Positions 23,282-35,718 of a stretch of DNA of 64,000 nucleotides are shown here, one piece after another. The stretch lies in NCBI GenBank assembly GCA_028641055.1, contig CM054062.1, positions 170,755,715-170,819,714 on the forward strand, read 5' to 3'. A program made the translations under genes and the position numbers. This DNA is from Alopecurus myosuroides (lineage: Eukaryota > Streptophyta > Magnoliopsida > Poales > Poaceae). The notes under the pieces are model-generated. The model was not told where the DNA came from. It did not search any database and saw nothing but the letters and a program-made list of their open reading frames with translations. Numbering within the stretch: position 1 is the stretch's first letter; every line of letters starts with the position of its first letter.

Positions 23282-24136
23282 CCCGTTTACGTTTCTGTCA
23301 CTCGAGCGTGAGTGAAAGAGAGGCATGAACCCACTATCGAGCATAAATACTCCCTCTTGGAGTTACAAGCATCTACTTGGTCAGAGCATCTACTATCAGC
23401 CGAGAGCATGCAAGATCATAAATAACATACACATGATAGATTGATAATCCTTGGACATTGCATTCAATATTCATTGGATCCCAGCAAACACAACATGTAG
23501 CATTATAGTAAGATGATCTTGATCATGTTAGGCATCTCACAAGATCTAAAAATGAGGCATAAAGAGGAGAGAACAACCATTTAGCTACTGATATGGACCC
23601 ATAGTCCAAGTATGAACTAGTAACGCATCACTCCGGAGGCAGGCATGGTGATGAAGAGCCCTCCGATGATGATTCCCCCTCCCGGTAGGGTGCCGGGGAG
23701 AGCTCCAGAATCCTCCCGGGCTAGGGTTGACCATGACGGCGGTTGCGGATGTTTTTCGTGGAAAAGCCTCCGGTACTTAGGGTTAACCTCCTGAGAGGTA
23801 TATATAGGCGAGATGGCAACATCAGTGGGCGGCCAGGGGGCCCACACCACCCCCTGGCGCGACCAGAGGGGGGCAGTCCACCCTATGGTGTGGGTCCCCT
23901 GTGGCCCCCCTCCGGGTCCCCTCCGGACTCCGTGTGCGTGACAGATTTATAAGACTTCCGGGCTTTGAATCGTCCAATTCCGAGAATATTTCCAGAACAA
24001 CTTTTATGAAACTAAAAATAGCAGAAAAAACAAGAACTGGCTCTGTGGCATCTTCTCAATAGGTTAGTCCCAGAAAATCGATAAAAATGACATAAAGTGT
24101 AAAGGGAACATGCAGCATATAGTATGAAAACAACGT
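23282..24136 (-). repeat. Athila-type 5' LTR, promoter-side part
   Basis: This is the start side of the minus-strand LTR, continuing 18550-19309 across the CACTA. Its reverse complement is about 90% identical by eye to 24160-24400 of the adjacent plus-strand LTR. A minus-strand TATA box lies at 23799-23806 (TATATATA). About the first 40 bp of the LTR are missing at 24136, where it meets the plus-strand LTR head to head. Confidence 0.75.
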
Positions 24137-25523
24137 TGACGTATCCATAATTTCTGATGTTCCATGTTGTTTTCATACTATATGATGCATGTTTCCTTTA
24201 CACTTTGTGTCATTTTTATCGATTTTCTGGGACTAACCTATTGACAAGATGCCACAAAGCCAATTCATGTTTTCTGCTGTTTTTAGTTTCGGAAAAATTG
24301 TTCTGGAAATATTCTCGGAATTGCACGATTCAAAAGCCAAAAGTCTTAGAATTCCCGGAGGGTCAACAAAGTCCAAAGGAGACCCAGAGGGGGCCTAGGC
24401 GCGGGTGGGCCCTTGGCCGCGCCGGCTAGTGGTGTGGCCCCCTCGGGCTCCCACCGACGTCGCCCTCTCGCCTATATAGTCTCCCTAAGGCATAAACCCT
24501 AATATAATCAGCCTCCTTCCACGAAAAGTTTCATAGCTCTGTCGCGCCGCCAACAAGTTTCGGTGGACAGAAATCTTTGTTCCAGCACCCTGCCGGGGCG
24601 GGGAAGTGCCCCCGGAACCATCTCCATCGACTCCACCGCCATCTTCATCGTTGTTGCTATCTCCCATGATGGGGAGGTAGTAGTTCTTCCTCGGGGCTCA
24701 GGGTTGTACGAGTAGCTATGTGTTTCATCTCTCTCTCCCATGGTGTGATCTTTATGTGATCCTGAGCTTTGTAAATTAGTTGAGTAAGTAGATGTTACTC
24801 TTCATATGTTATGCTACTCAAGTGGTTTTGTTATGAGATCTCTGTAGACACTTTGATCACTGTGTAAAGGTGACAGCGTGTGCATCGTGTGGTTTAGCAT
24901 GATATTTATATTTGGGTGTGGGATGGCCCTATGAAACTGTGGTGTTAGTTTGGAACCATCTAGGTCCCATGGTGATAGCGTGGGGATTACCTAGATGGGG
25001 ATATGTGAACTCTAAGGAGTGCTCTTATAGCCTTATGCAATGATTGGTGTTTGTTATCTGACCGGAGAGTGGTTCGGAGTAGCATAGTGAAGAGATGATA
25101 TTTATGCACTCAATTATGTTATCATTGTTGAGAGTGTCCACTAGTGAAAGTAGGATCCCTAGGACTTGTTTCTAAGCATTGAAACGTCGTTTATAATTAG
25201 TTCTGTTACATGTTTGCTTGCTGCCTTTTTTATTTCAGATTGCTATTATCACTTATATTCATCCATATTACTTGTATTTCACTCTCTCTTCGCCTAACTA
25301 GTGCACATATACAACTGACAATTGTATTAGGTGTGTTGGGTACACAAGATACTTCTTGTATCGTAATTGCAGGGTTGCTTGAGAGGAATACCTTTGACCT
25401 CTATCTTCCTGAGTTCGATAAACCTTGGGTGATCCACTTAAGGGAAACTTGCTGTTGTTCTACAAACCTCTGCACTTGGAGGCCCAACACTGTCTACAAG
25501 AATAGAAGCGTGCGTAGATATCA
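24137..25523 (+). repeat. Athila-type LTR A (5' LTR of tandem array)
   Basis: This starts TGACGTATCC, a shortened form of the TGATACGTCATAAACGTATCC seen in LTRs B and C, and ends ...GTAGATATCA. A TATA box lies at 24473-24478 (CCTATATAGT). It shares with B and C the AGTGTCCACTAGTGAAAGTA block and the CTTGAGAGGAATACCTTTGACC block. The Asp-tRNA primer site begins 10 bp after its end. Frames inside it (25210-25644 and others) are non-coding. Confidence 0.85.
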
Positions 25524-25533
25524 GGCTCTTTTC

Positions 25534-25550
25534 TGGCGCCGTTGCCGGGG
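25534..25550 (+). other. Primer-binding site, Asp tRNA
   Basis: TGGCGCCGTTGCCGGGG is an exact 17-base complement of the 3' end of plant tRNA-Asp including CCA. This primer choice is characteristic of Athila-lineage gypsy elements. Confidence 0.9.
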
Positions 25551-25663
25551 AGGTAAGGTAAAAGGTACTCACATCTTCGGGTGTGAGTTCTCGAAGTTAT
25601 TTCCTTTAGATTCTGCAATTATAAATTTTTGTTTCTTGTTTTGATTTTCACTAGTTAGGCTTA

Positions 25664-26449
25664 ATGGAAAACAACAAAAATATGAGAGAGCTTTATAATA
25701 TTTATCTTCTGTTAGGACATGAAGTGTTTGAAGAGAAAATTAAAAAACTCTATGGAGCTTTATTCGCATGCTAGTAGTAACGTTATTAGTATAAATTCTT
25801 TGAACACCATTATTGCTAATGCTATGGAAAAGTCTAAGCTTGGGAAGCTAGTTTTTATAAAAATGATCTTTTTAGTCCCCCAAGCATTGAGGAAAAAAAT
25901 TTCTTTGATGATACTTTGCTTCCAATATATTATAATTATAATGATTGTGGTATTCTAGTTCCACCTACTATTGATGATAAATTTTATTATGATCATAATA
26001 TGCCTCTTATATATGATGATTACAATGATAAATATGATATTTTCAGTCCATATACTGTTGAGGATAAAGTTCATTATGATTATACTATTCCTCCAATTTA
26101 TGATGATTGCAATGATAGCTATTTTGTTGAATTTGTTCCCAATACTATTAATAAGAATGATTATGTTGAGGGTATTAATTCTTTTATGCATGTGGCTCAT
26201 GATAAGGATGTTTTATGTGATAGTTATATTGTTAATTTCAATCATGATGCTACTGAAAGTTATTATGAAATAGGGAATCATGGTTCTATGTATCTCAACA
26301 ATATTAAGTTCCCCCTCTTTATGTTGAAAGTTTTGAATTTGCAGTTATTTTGCCTTCCTATGCTTGCTACTTTGTGCTTTATTGACTTGTTCTTCTACAA
26401 GATTCTTTTTCATAGGAAGTGGGTTAGACTTATTTTTTTTTGTTCTTGA
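25664..26449 (+). pseudogene. Broken Asp/Tyr-rich ORF, Athila array copy 1
   Basis: ATG at 25664 opens MENNKNMRELYNIYLLLGHE and hits a stop after 38 codons. The remaining protein is recovered in two other frames, with 25916-26449 being the long one. That part repeats a PIYDDYND-type motif (PLIYDDYNDKYDIF, PPIYDDCNDSYFVEF) and ends with hydrophobic segments (LFMLKVLNLQLFCLPMLATL...FIDLFFYKIL) before HRKWVRL. It is unlike any gag or pol domain I know. A membrane-associated product is possible. It is a pseudogene because of the frame breaks. Confidence 0.6.
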
Positions 26450-27201
26450 TGCTCTCTTTTGCTTCAATTCATATTTCTCATGTGAGCATCTTCTCAAATT
26501 ATCATGCCTAGCTAAAAGGCTTTAAAGAAAAGCACTTCTTGGGAGATAACCCATGTTTTTATTTTTGCTTTGTTTTTCTCTGTTTTCTTTGAGTCAAGAT
26601 GCTGTATACTTCTGTAGCAACTCCTTTATATCTTTATTTTCATGTAGTAGTTGTGCCAAGTAAAGTTTCTAGCGAAAAGTGGAGTTGGTTTTGGATTTCT
26701 GCACAGAAAACAGATTTTTGCTGTCCACCGTACAAAAATCGTATAATCCGCAGAAAGATAAAAATGACCTGAAACTTTTTGTGCTTATTCCTCAGCTAAT
26801 TACGAAACTTTTTTGTTCTTTACGTTTTTTTATTTGAGCCACGTAAGTGACTCGAAAAAATTCTTCTTTACAAATTGTTCTGGTGTTGACTGATTCTCTC
26901 TTTTTACTTGCATTCTCTCTTTTACTATGTTGAGTGGATTTCTTTGCTCCACAAAACATCAATGTCTGTAGCTAATCTTTAAAAAGTATTAATAATGCTT
27001 TTGTCCATGCAGAAAATGTGAATTTTTTATTATGCATTAACCCTCTAATGCGAATTACATTGAGTGTGGTGTGAAGGAAGTTTTCAAGGGTCAAGAGAAG
27101 AGGGTGATATAATGAGATCAAGAAGAGTGCAAGGCCAAAGCTTGGGGATGCCCCCGTGATTCACCCCATCAAATTCTAAGAAGAATCAAGCGTCTAAGCT
27201 T

Positions 27202-27222
27202 GGGGATGCCCAAGGCATCCCC
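27202..27222 (+). other. Perfect short hairpin in Athila internal region
   Basis: GGGGATGCC, loop CAA, GGCATCCCC forms a 9-bp perfect stem. The corresponding place in internal domain 2 (about 32355-32376) has one stem mismatch (GGGGATGTCCAAGGCATCCCC), and the minus-strand relative near 16330-16345 has a more decayed form. It lies in a conserved non-coding stretch (CTTCTTCATCAGCAACTTATCAGG). Its function is unknown. Confidence 0.5.
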
Positions 27223-29216
27223 TTCTTCATCAGCAACTTATCAGGTCACTTCTAGTGAAACTATATTTTTATTCGGTCACGTCATATGAATTTTACTTGG
27301 AGCGTCTGTTTGTTTTCTTTGCTGCAATAAACTTGGTTGGAACCTAGCATTCTGGTTTGGGAGAGAGAAACGCTCCGCTTTTTCATTTAAATACTCGTTA
27401 TGCTCGTATTCTTAGTTTTAATTCTAGTTGCTGCAATCCCTTTTAGCTCCTATTTTTCATGCATCTCTTTTTTAGAGTTGTTAGTTCTAGTAGACTAATG
27501 TTAGTTCTCTCTTGTTTCATTGCTATATCTTTTGGAGATTTTTTGTTGTTTGGTGTTTGACAGAAATAAAAAATGCTATGTGTGGTAGATGGTATAACGA
27601 AAAAGCTTGCATATTCTTGTAGATCACTAAATTGTTTCACTTGATTATTTGTTGTTGTTTTGAGATATTAATATGCTTAATGGTAAACTTGCTGGTTTAG
27701 TAGAGTAAAAAAAATAATGGTTGGTCTAAAATCTTGATACCGTGCCACACTCAAATAACCAGTTGATGGGATAATGGTATATGACTTCCTTTGCTAATAG
27801 CAATCGTAATGGCTTTTTGTTATGCGCTACGGTCGGGGTAGATCACAGTGACTTGTCACTGCCACGGACCCTCTTGGAGTGATTTTCATTATGCCTTGTA
27901 AGATCATGATTTTAGTTGTAATCTTTTAACTTGTGAGTTCTATGTTACGATTTTCTCGCACTTCCACCATCCATATTTGCTAGCCTCTTCGGTACTGTGC
28001 ATTGCCCATTCTCACATTGAGAGTTGGTGCAAACTTTGCCACTGCATACAAACCCCGTGGGAGAACTTTGTTCTTCTACACATAAGCCAAAAATTATCTT
28101 CCTCAAAACAGCCACCATACCTACCTACCATGGAATGTCCATAGCCATTCCGAGATATATTGCCATACAACATCCATTATCATTATGTTACTTGTCATGC
28201 TTCATTGTTATTTTGCATACTGCTACACTGGCAGGAGCATTTAGTTTTATATACATTAGAGGTATTTCAGTTCGAGTTATGAGTACTAAAAGTATGACGA
28301 TTTATTGTAAAATAGAGTGTTGCCCTTATCAGTGAGGTTATATATCAAAAAAAATAAAAAATAAAGGAGAAAAAGGCCCAAAAAAGGCAAACGAGAGATA
28401 ATAAAGAGAGAGGGAGCAGCACTACTATCATTTATTCCACACTTGTGCTTGGTTAGCATCATTACTTTAGTTTGGAGAGAGTTTTCATATTATAACTTGC
28501 ATAACTATGTGAGGAACTTACATTATAGAACTTGGCTTGTATATTCCAATGACGAGCCTCCTCAAAAGAGCTCTAGGTCTTCGTGAGCAAGAAAGTTGGA
28601 TGCACCCCCACTAGTTCCATTGGAGAGCTTTCATACACTTATAGCTCTATGGGCATCCGTTGTGTGTCAATTACTACTCCTTGCATAACTTCGATTATAA
28701 GACTTCGTCTTGTCTAATGATCACTTTCAGTTGTGTAATACTTTCTTCCATTGACCATCCAAACCCCCCATAATGTTCTTTCAGCCATATTATCCTGGTG
28801 CCAGGGACCAATACAGAACGCTTGCTTGTTTTGAGTGCACAAATATTTTAATGATTTTCCTACGTGCATATTGTTGTCACTTGACTTGATCCTAACAGGA
28901 GTTGTTGTGAGAGTCTGATGCCTTGGATGATTATATTGTTGTTCTTGAAGCTTAAATCATCTTTAATAAACCATTGCTCGGTTTATTGTATTTAAGTATT
29001 GATTCATTGAAAAGTTTTACTTTGTTCTTCCTAATGGTTTATACATTATTCTATTTGATATCAACTATAAACCATAGCTTTTATTCATTTGATCCTAGTT
29101 TACATGTTTTACATTACTATGATGATCAAGTTTATGTTGGTAGCATGTCACCTGAGATTTTTTTTGTTTTTATCGTTTACCTACTCGAGGACGATAGGAA
29201 CTAAGCTTGGGGATGT

Positions 29217-30677
29217 TGATACGTCATAAACGTATCCATAATTATTGATGTTCCATGTTGTTTTCGTGTCATTTGCTACATGTTTCATTTACACTTTATG
29301 CCATTTTATTGTTTATCTGGGACTAACCTATTCACAAGATGCCACAAAGCCAGTTTCTATTTTCTGCTGTTTTTGGTTTCAGAAAAGTTGTTCTACAAAT
29401 ATTCTCAGAATTGGACGAAATAAAAGCCAAAAGTCTTAGTATTCTCGACACGTCAAGAAAGTCCAATAGAAACCCGGAGGGTTGCCCTGGAGCCACCACA
29501 CCATAGGGTGGCGTGGGTCCCCTGGCCACGCTACCAGGTGGTGTGGGTCCCCCTGGCCACGCCACTAGGTGGTGTGGGCCCCTCGGGTGCCCACCGCCAT
29601 CACCCTTTCGTCTATAAAGTCCCCCCGAGGCATAAACCCTAAATATATCGGCCTCCTTCCATGAAAAGTTCCGTAGCTCCGCCTCCACCACCGACAAATT
29701 TTGGGGGGCAGAAATCTCTGTTCTGGCACCCTACCGGGACGGGGAAGTGCCCCCGGAGCCATCTCCATCGACTCCACCGCCATCTTCATCGTCGTTGCTG
29801 ACTCCCATGATAAGGAGGGAGTAGTTCTCCCCGAGGGCGGAGGGCTCTATAGGTAGCTATGTGTTTCATCTTTCTCTTTCTCTCTCTCTCTCTCATTGTG
29901 TGATCTTTATGTGATCATGAGCTTTGTAATCTAGTAGAATAAGTAGATGTTACTCTTCATCTGTTATGCTACTCAAGTGGTTTTATTATAAGATCTCCGT
30001 AGACACTTTGATCACGGTGTAAAGGTGACAGTGTGTGGACCGTGTGGTTTAGCATGATATTTATATCTTGTGTTGGATAACCCTATGAAATTGTGGCGTT
30101 TGTTTAGTACTAATTTGGGGCACTCATAGTGACACCGTGGGGTGCTCTAGAGAGGGAATACAGACTTGAGGAGTGTTGTTACAGCCCTACGCATGGATTG
30201 GTGTTTGCTATCCGACCGGAGAGTGGTTCGGAGTAGCATAGTGAAGAGATGATATTGATGCATTCAATTATGTTATTATTGTTGAGAGTGTCCACTAGTG
30301 AAAGTATGATCCCTAGGCCTTGTTTCTAAGCATTGAAACACCATTTACAATCAGTTCTGCTACATGTTTGCTTTCTTCCATTTTTATTTCAGATTGCTAC
30401 TATCACTTACAATTATCCATATCACTTGTATTTCACTATCTCTTCGCCAAACTAGTGCACTTATACAGCTGACAGTTGTATTAGGTGTGTTGGGGACACA
30501 AGAGACTTCTTGTATCGTAATTGCAGGGTTGCTTGAGAGGAATACCTTTGACCTCTATCTCCCTGAGTTCGATAAACCTTGGGTGATCCACTTAAGGTAA
30601 ACTTGTCGCTGTTCTACAAACCTCTGCACTTGGAGGCCCAACACTGTCTACAAGAATAGAAGCGTGCGTAGACATCA
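29217..30677 (+). repeat. Athila-type LTR B (shared middle LTR)
   Basis: TGATACGTCATAAACGTATCC at 29217 to ...GTAGACATCA at 30677 is 1,461 bp. TATA-like CTATAAAG is at about 29612. It serves as the 3' LTR of internal domain 1 and the 5' LTR of internal domain 2. A CT microsatellite (TCTCTCTCTCTC) is present at about 29876-29895. Confidence 0.88.
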
Positions 30678-30687
30678 AGCTCTTTTC

Positions 30688-30704
30688 TGGCGCCGTTGCC
30701 GGGG
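30688..30704 (+). other. Primer-binding site, Asp tRNA
   Basis: A second exact copy of TGGCGCCGTTGCCGGGG, 10 bp after the end of LTR B, identical in placement to the site after LTR A. Confidence 0.9.
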
Positions 30705-30815
30705 AGGTAAGGTAAAAGTTACTCACATCCTCGGGTGTGAGCTCGAAGTTATTTCCTTTAGAATCTGCAATTATAAATTTTTGTTTCTTGTTTTGATTTT
30801 CACTAGTTAGGCTTA

Positions 30816-31680
30816 ATGGAAAACAACAAAAATAGAGAGCTTTATAATATTTATCTTGAGTTAGGACATGAAGTGTTTGAAGAGAAAATTAAAAAACCTA
30901 TGGATCTTTATTTGCATGCTAGTAGCAATGTTATTAGTATAAATTCTTTGAACACCATTATTTCTAATGCTATGGAAAAGTCTAAGCTTGGGAAGCTAGT
31001 TTTTATAAAAATGATCTTTTAGTCCCCCAAGCATTAAGGAACAAATTTTCTTTGATGATACTTTGCTTCCAATATATGATAATTATAATGATTGTGGTAT
31101 TCTAGTTCCACCTACTATTGATGATAAATTTTATCGTGATCATAGTATGCCTCTTATATATGATGATTACAATGATAAATATGATATTTTTAGTCCATCT
31201 ACTATTGAGTATAAAGTTCATTATGATTATACTATTCCTCCAATTTATGATGATTGCAATGATAGCTATTTTGTTGAATTTTCTCCCACTACTATTAATA
31301 AAAAGGATTATGTGGAGAGTATTAATTCTTTTATGCATGTGGCTCATGATAAGGATGTTTTATGTGATAGTTATATTGTTAATTTCATTCATGATGCTAC
31401 TGAAAGTTATTATGAAATAGGGAAAAATGGTTCTATGTATCTCAACAATATTAAGTTCCCCCTCTTTATGTTGAAAGTTTTCAATTTACACTTATTTTGT
31501 ATTCCTATGCTTGCTACTTTGTGCTTTATTGACTTGTTCTTCTACAAGATTCTTTTTCATAGGAAGTGGGTTAGACTTAAATTTGTTTTACATTTTATTC
31601 TTTATTCTCTATTTTGCTTCAATTCATATTTCTCATGTGAGCATCTTCTCAAATTATCATGCCTAGCTAAATGGCTTTAA
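30816..31680 (+). pseudogene. Broken Asp/Tyr-rich ORF, Athila array copy 2
   Basis: ATG at 30816 opens MENNKNRELYNIYLELGHEV, which runs 68 codons to a stop at 31022 (...KLVFIKMIF). The second half (31063-31680) is in another frame and carries the same PIYDDYND-type repeats, the FMHVAHDKDVLCDSYIVNF stretch and the C-terminal hydrophobic segments. It is better preserved than copy 1 at its start, where one frame break separates two long halves. No known domain is present. The conserved layout in three copies argues that it was once a real protein of the family. Confidence 0.6.
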
Positions 31681-34362
31681 CGAAAAGCACTTCTTGGGAG
31701 ATAACCCATGTTTTTATTTTTGCTTTGTTTTTATCTGTTTCCTTTGAGTCAAGGTGTTGTATACTTCTGTAGCAACTCCTTTGTATCTTTATTTTCATGT
31801 AGTAGTTGTGCCAAGTAAATTTTCTAGCAAAAAGTGGAGTTGGTTTTGGATTTCTGCGCAGAAAACAGATTTCTGCTGTCCACAGTAAAAAAATCGTATA
31901 ATTCACAAAAAGATAAAAATGACCTGAAACTTTTTGTGCTTATTCCTCAACCAATTCCAAAACTTTTTTGTTCTTTACATTCTTCGATTTGAGCCACGTA
32001 AGTGCCTCGAAAATTTTTGTCTTTACAAACTGTTCTGGTGTTGACAGATTCTGCCTTTTTACTTGCATTCTCTCTTTTACTATGTTGAGTGCATTTATTT
32101 GCTCCACAAAACATCAGTGGTTGTAGATAATGTTTAAAAAGTATTAATAATTCTATTTTCCATGCAGAACATGTGAATTTTTTACTTTGCACTAACCCTC
32201 TAATGTGAATTACATTGAGTGTGGTGTGAAGGAAGTTTCAAGGGTCAAGAGAAGAGGGTGATATAATGAGATCAAGAAGAGTGCAAGGACAAAGATTGGG
32301 GATGTCCCCGTGATTCACCCCAGAAAATTCTAAGAAGACTCAAGCGTCTAAACTTGGGGATGTCCAAGGCATCCCCTTCTTCATCAGCAACTTATCAGGT
32401 CACTTCTAGTGAAACTATATTTGTATTCGGTTACATCATATGAATTTTACTTGGAGCGTCTGTTTGTTTTCTTTGCTACAATAAACTTAGTTGGAACCTA
32501 GCATTCTTGTTTGGGAGAGAGACGCGCTCCGGTTTTTCATTTGAATACTCATTATGCTCGTATTCTTAGTTTTTTATTCTAGTTGTTGCAATCCCTTTTA
32601 GCTCCTGTTTTTCATGCATCTCTTTTTTCAGAGCTGTTAGTTCTAGTAGAGTAGTGTTAGTTCTCTCTTGTTTCATTGCTATATCTTTTGGAGAGTTTTT
32701 TTTTGGTGTTTGATGGACATAGAATATGCTACGTGTGGTAGATGGTATAACGAAAAAGCTTGCATATTCTTGTAGATCACTAAACTGTTTCACTTGATTA
32801 TTTGTTGTTGTTTTGAGATATTAATATGCTTAATGGTAAACTTGTTGGTTTAGTAGAGTAAAACAATTGATGGTTGGTCCAAAAGCTTGAAACTGTGCCA
32901 CACTCAAATAACCAGTTGATGGGATAATGGTATATGACTTCCTTTGCTGATAGAAATCATAATGGCTTTTTGTTATGCGCTACGGTCGGGGTAGCTAACA
33001 GTGACTTGTCACTGCCACGAACCCTCTTGGAGTTATTTTCATTATGCCTTGTAAGATCATGATTTTAGTTGTAATATTTTAACTTGTGAGTTTTATGTTA
33101 CGGTTTTATGGCACTTCCACCATCCATATTTGCTAGCCTCTTCGGTACTGTGCATTGCCCATTCTCACATTGAGAGTTGGTGCAAACTTCGCGAGTGCAT
33201 CCAAACCCCATGGGAGAACTTTGTTCTTCTACACATAAGACAAAATTTATCTTCCTCAAAATAGCTACCATACCTACCTACCATGGCATTTCCATAGCCA
33301 TTCCAAGATATATTTGCATACAACATCCATTATCATTACGTTACTTGTCATGCTTCATTGTTATTTTGCATACTGCTATACTGGCAGGAGAATTTAGTTT
33401 TATATACATGAGAGATATTTCAGTTTGAGTTATGAGTACTAAAAGTGTGATGATTTATTGTAAAATAGAGTGTTGCCCTTACCAGTGAGGTTATATATCA
33501 AAAACATAAAAATAAAGGAGAAAAAGCCCAAAAATAAAGAAAAAAGGGCAAAAAAGAGATAATAAAGAGAGAGGGAGCAGCACTACTAGCATTTATTCCA
33601 CACTTGTGCTTGGTTAGCATCATTACTTCAGTTTGGAGAGAGTTTTCATATTATAGCTTGCATAACTATGTGGGGAACTTACATTATAGAACTTGGATTG
33701 TATATTCCAATGATGAGCCTCCTCAAAAGAGCTCTAGGTCTTCGTGAGCAAGAAAGTTGGATGCACCCCCACTAGTTCCATTGGAGAGCTTTCATACACT
33801 TATAGCTATATGTGCATTCGTTGTGTGTCAATCACTACTCCTCGCATAACTTCGATTATAAGACTTCCTCTTGTCTACTGATCACTTTCAGTTGTGTAAT
33901 ACTTTCTTCCATTGACCATCCAAACACCCCATAATGTTCTTTTAGCCATAACGTCCTGGTGCCAGGGACCAATACAGAGCTTGCTTTTTTTTAGTGCACA
34001 AATATTTTAATGATTTTCCTACGTGCATATTATTGTCACTTTACTTGATCCTAATAGGAGTTGTTGTGAGATGATTATATTGTTGTTCTTGAAGCTTAAA
34101 TCATCTTTAATAAACCATTGCTCGGTTGATTGTATTTTAGTATTGATTCATTGAAAAGTTTTACTTTGTTCTTCCTAATGGTTTATACATTATTCTATTT
34201 GATATCAACTATAAACCATAGCCTTTATTCATTTGATCCTAGTTTACATGCTTTACATTACTATGATGATCAAGTTTATGTTGGTAGCATGTCACCTGAG
34301 AATTTTTTTTCTTTTTATCGCTTACCTACTCAAGGACGAGTAGGAACTAAGCTTGGGGATGT

Positions 34363-35718
34363 TGATACGTCATAAACGTATCCATAATTTCTGATGGTCC
34401 ATGTTGTTTTTGTGCCATTTGCTACAGGTTTCCTTTCCACTTTATGCATTTTTTATGGATTTTCTGGAACTAACCTATTGACAAGATGCCTTAGAGCGAG
34501 TTCCTGTTTTCTGCTGTTTTTGGTTTCAGAAAAGTTGTTCTGGAAATATTATCGGAGTTGGACGAAACAAAAGCCAAAAAACTTAGAATTCCCGACACGT
34601 CAAGGAAGTCCAAAGGAGACCCGGAGGGGTGCCTTGGAGACACCACACCATAGGGTGGTGCGGGTCCCCCTGGTCACGCCACCAGGTGGTGTGGGCCCCT
34701 TGGGTGCCCACCGCCATCGCCCTTTCGCCTATATAGTCCCCCCGAGGCATAAACCCTAAATATATCGGCCTCCTTCCACGAAAAGTTTGTAGCTCCGCCG
34801 CCACCGCTGACAAGTTTCGTGGGGCAGAAATCTCTGTTTTGGCACCCTTCCGGGACAGGGAAGTGCCCCCGGAGCCATCTCCATCGACTCCACCGCCATC
34901 TTCAATGCCGTTGCTGTCTCCCATGATAAGGAGGGAGTAGTTCCCGCCGGGGGGCTGAGGGCTCTGCCGGTTGCTATGTGTTTCATCTCTCTCTCTCTCT
35001 CATTGTGTGATATTTATGTCATCATGAGCTTTGTAATCTAGTTGAATAAGTAGATGTTACTATTCATATGCTATGCTACTCAAGTGGTTTTGTTATGAGA
35101 TCTCCGTAGACACTTTGATCACGGTGTAAAGGTGACTGTGTGCACCGTGTGGTTTAGCATCATATTTATATCTTGTGTTGGATGACCCTATGAAATTGTG
35201 GAGTTTTCTTAGTACTAATTTGGGGCCCTACGCATGGATTGGTGTTTGTTATCCGACCGGAGAGTGGTTCGGAGTAGCATAGTGAAGATATGATATTTAT
35301 GCATTCAATTATGTTATTATTGTTGAGAGTGTCCACTAGTGAAAGTATGATCCCTAGGTCTTGTTTGTAAGCTTTGAAACATCGTTTACAATCAGTTCTG
35401 CTACGTGTTTGCTTGCTGCAATTATTATTTCAGATTGCTATTATCACTTACAATTATTCATATCACTTGTATTTCACTATCTCTTCGCCGAACTAGTGCA
35501 CTTATACAGCTGACAATTGTATTAGGTGTGTTGGGGACACAAGATACTTCTTGTATCATAATTACAGGGTTGCTTGAGAGGGATAGCTTTGACCTCTATC
35601 TCCCTGAGTTCGATAAACCTTGGGTGATCCACTTAAGGGAAACTTGCTGCTGCTCTACAAACCTCTGTACTTGGAGGCCCAACATTGTCTACAAGAATAG
35701 AAGCGTGCGTAGACATCA
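34363..35718 (+). repeat. Athila-type LTR C (3' LTR of tandem array)
   Basis: TGATACGTCATAAACGTATCC at 34363 to ...GTAGACATCA at 35718 is 1,356 bp. It is shorter than LTR B mainly through a deletion near 35222, where the AATTTGGGGC...CTACGCATGG stretch has lost about 75 bp. A TATA box lies at about 34728-34734. Immediately after it comes minus-strand gag sequence of another gypsy, so the array ends here. Confidence 0.87.

Larger units (their letters stand above)
25524..29216 (+). mobile_element. Non-autonomous Athila-type internal domain 1
   Basis: This 3.69 kb lies between LTR A and LTR B. It holds the primer site, one broken ORF (25664-26449) and about 2.7 kb with no coding domain, ending in AACTAAGCTTGGGGATG (polypurine tract) before LTR B. 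No gag, protease, RT or integrase motif is seen, so it could only move with proteins from another element. It is closely similar throughout to 30678-34362. I cannot separate the wheat family names Sabrina and Wham by eye. Confidence 0.8.
30678..34362 (+). mobile_element. Non-autonomous Athila-type internal domain 2
   Basis: This is a near copy of internal domain 1 (3,685 bp against 3,693 bp) with scattered substitutions and small indels. It contains the ORF remnant 30816-31680, then non-coding DNA to the polypurine tract AACTAAGCTTGGGGATG before LTR C. The remaining 2.7 kb show no coding domain. Confidence 0.8.

Noticed and set aside
25955..26273. Ile/Met-rich frames on both strands (25971-26273 plus, 25955-26200 minus) as proteins
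   Set aside because: They are shadows of the Asp/Tyr-rich ORF in AT-rich codons (GAT/TAT read in other frames).
29876..29895. CT-rich run as a regulatory element
   Set aside because: It is a simple microsatellite inside LTR B that varies in length between LTR copies.
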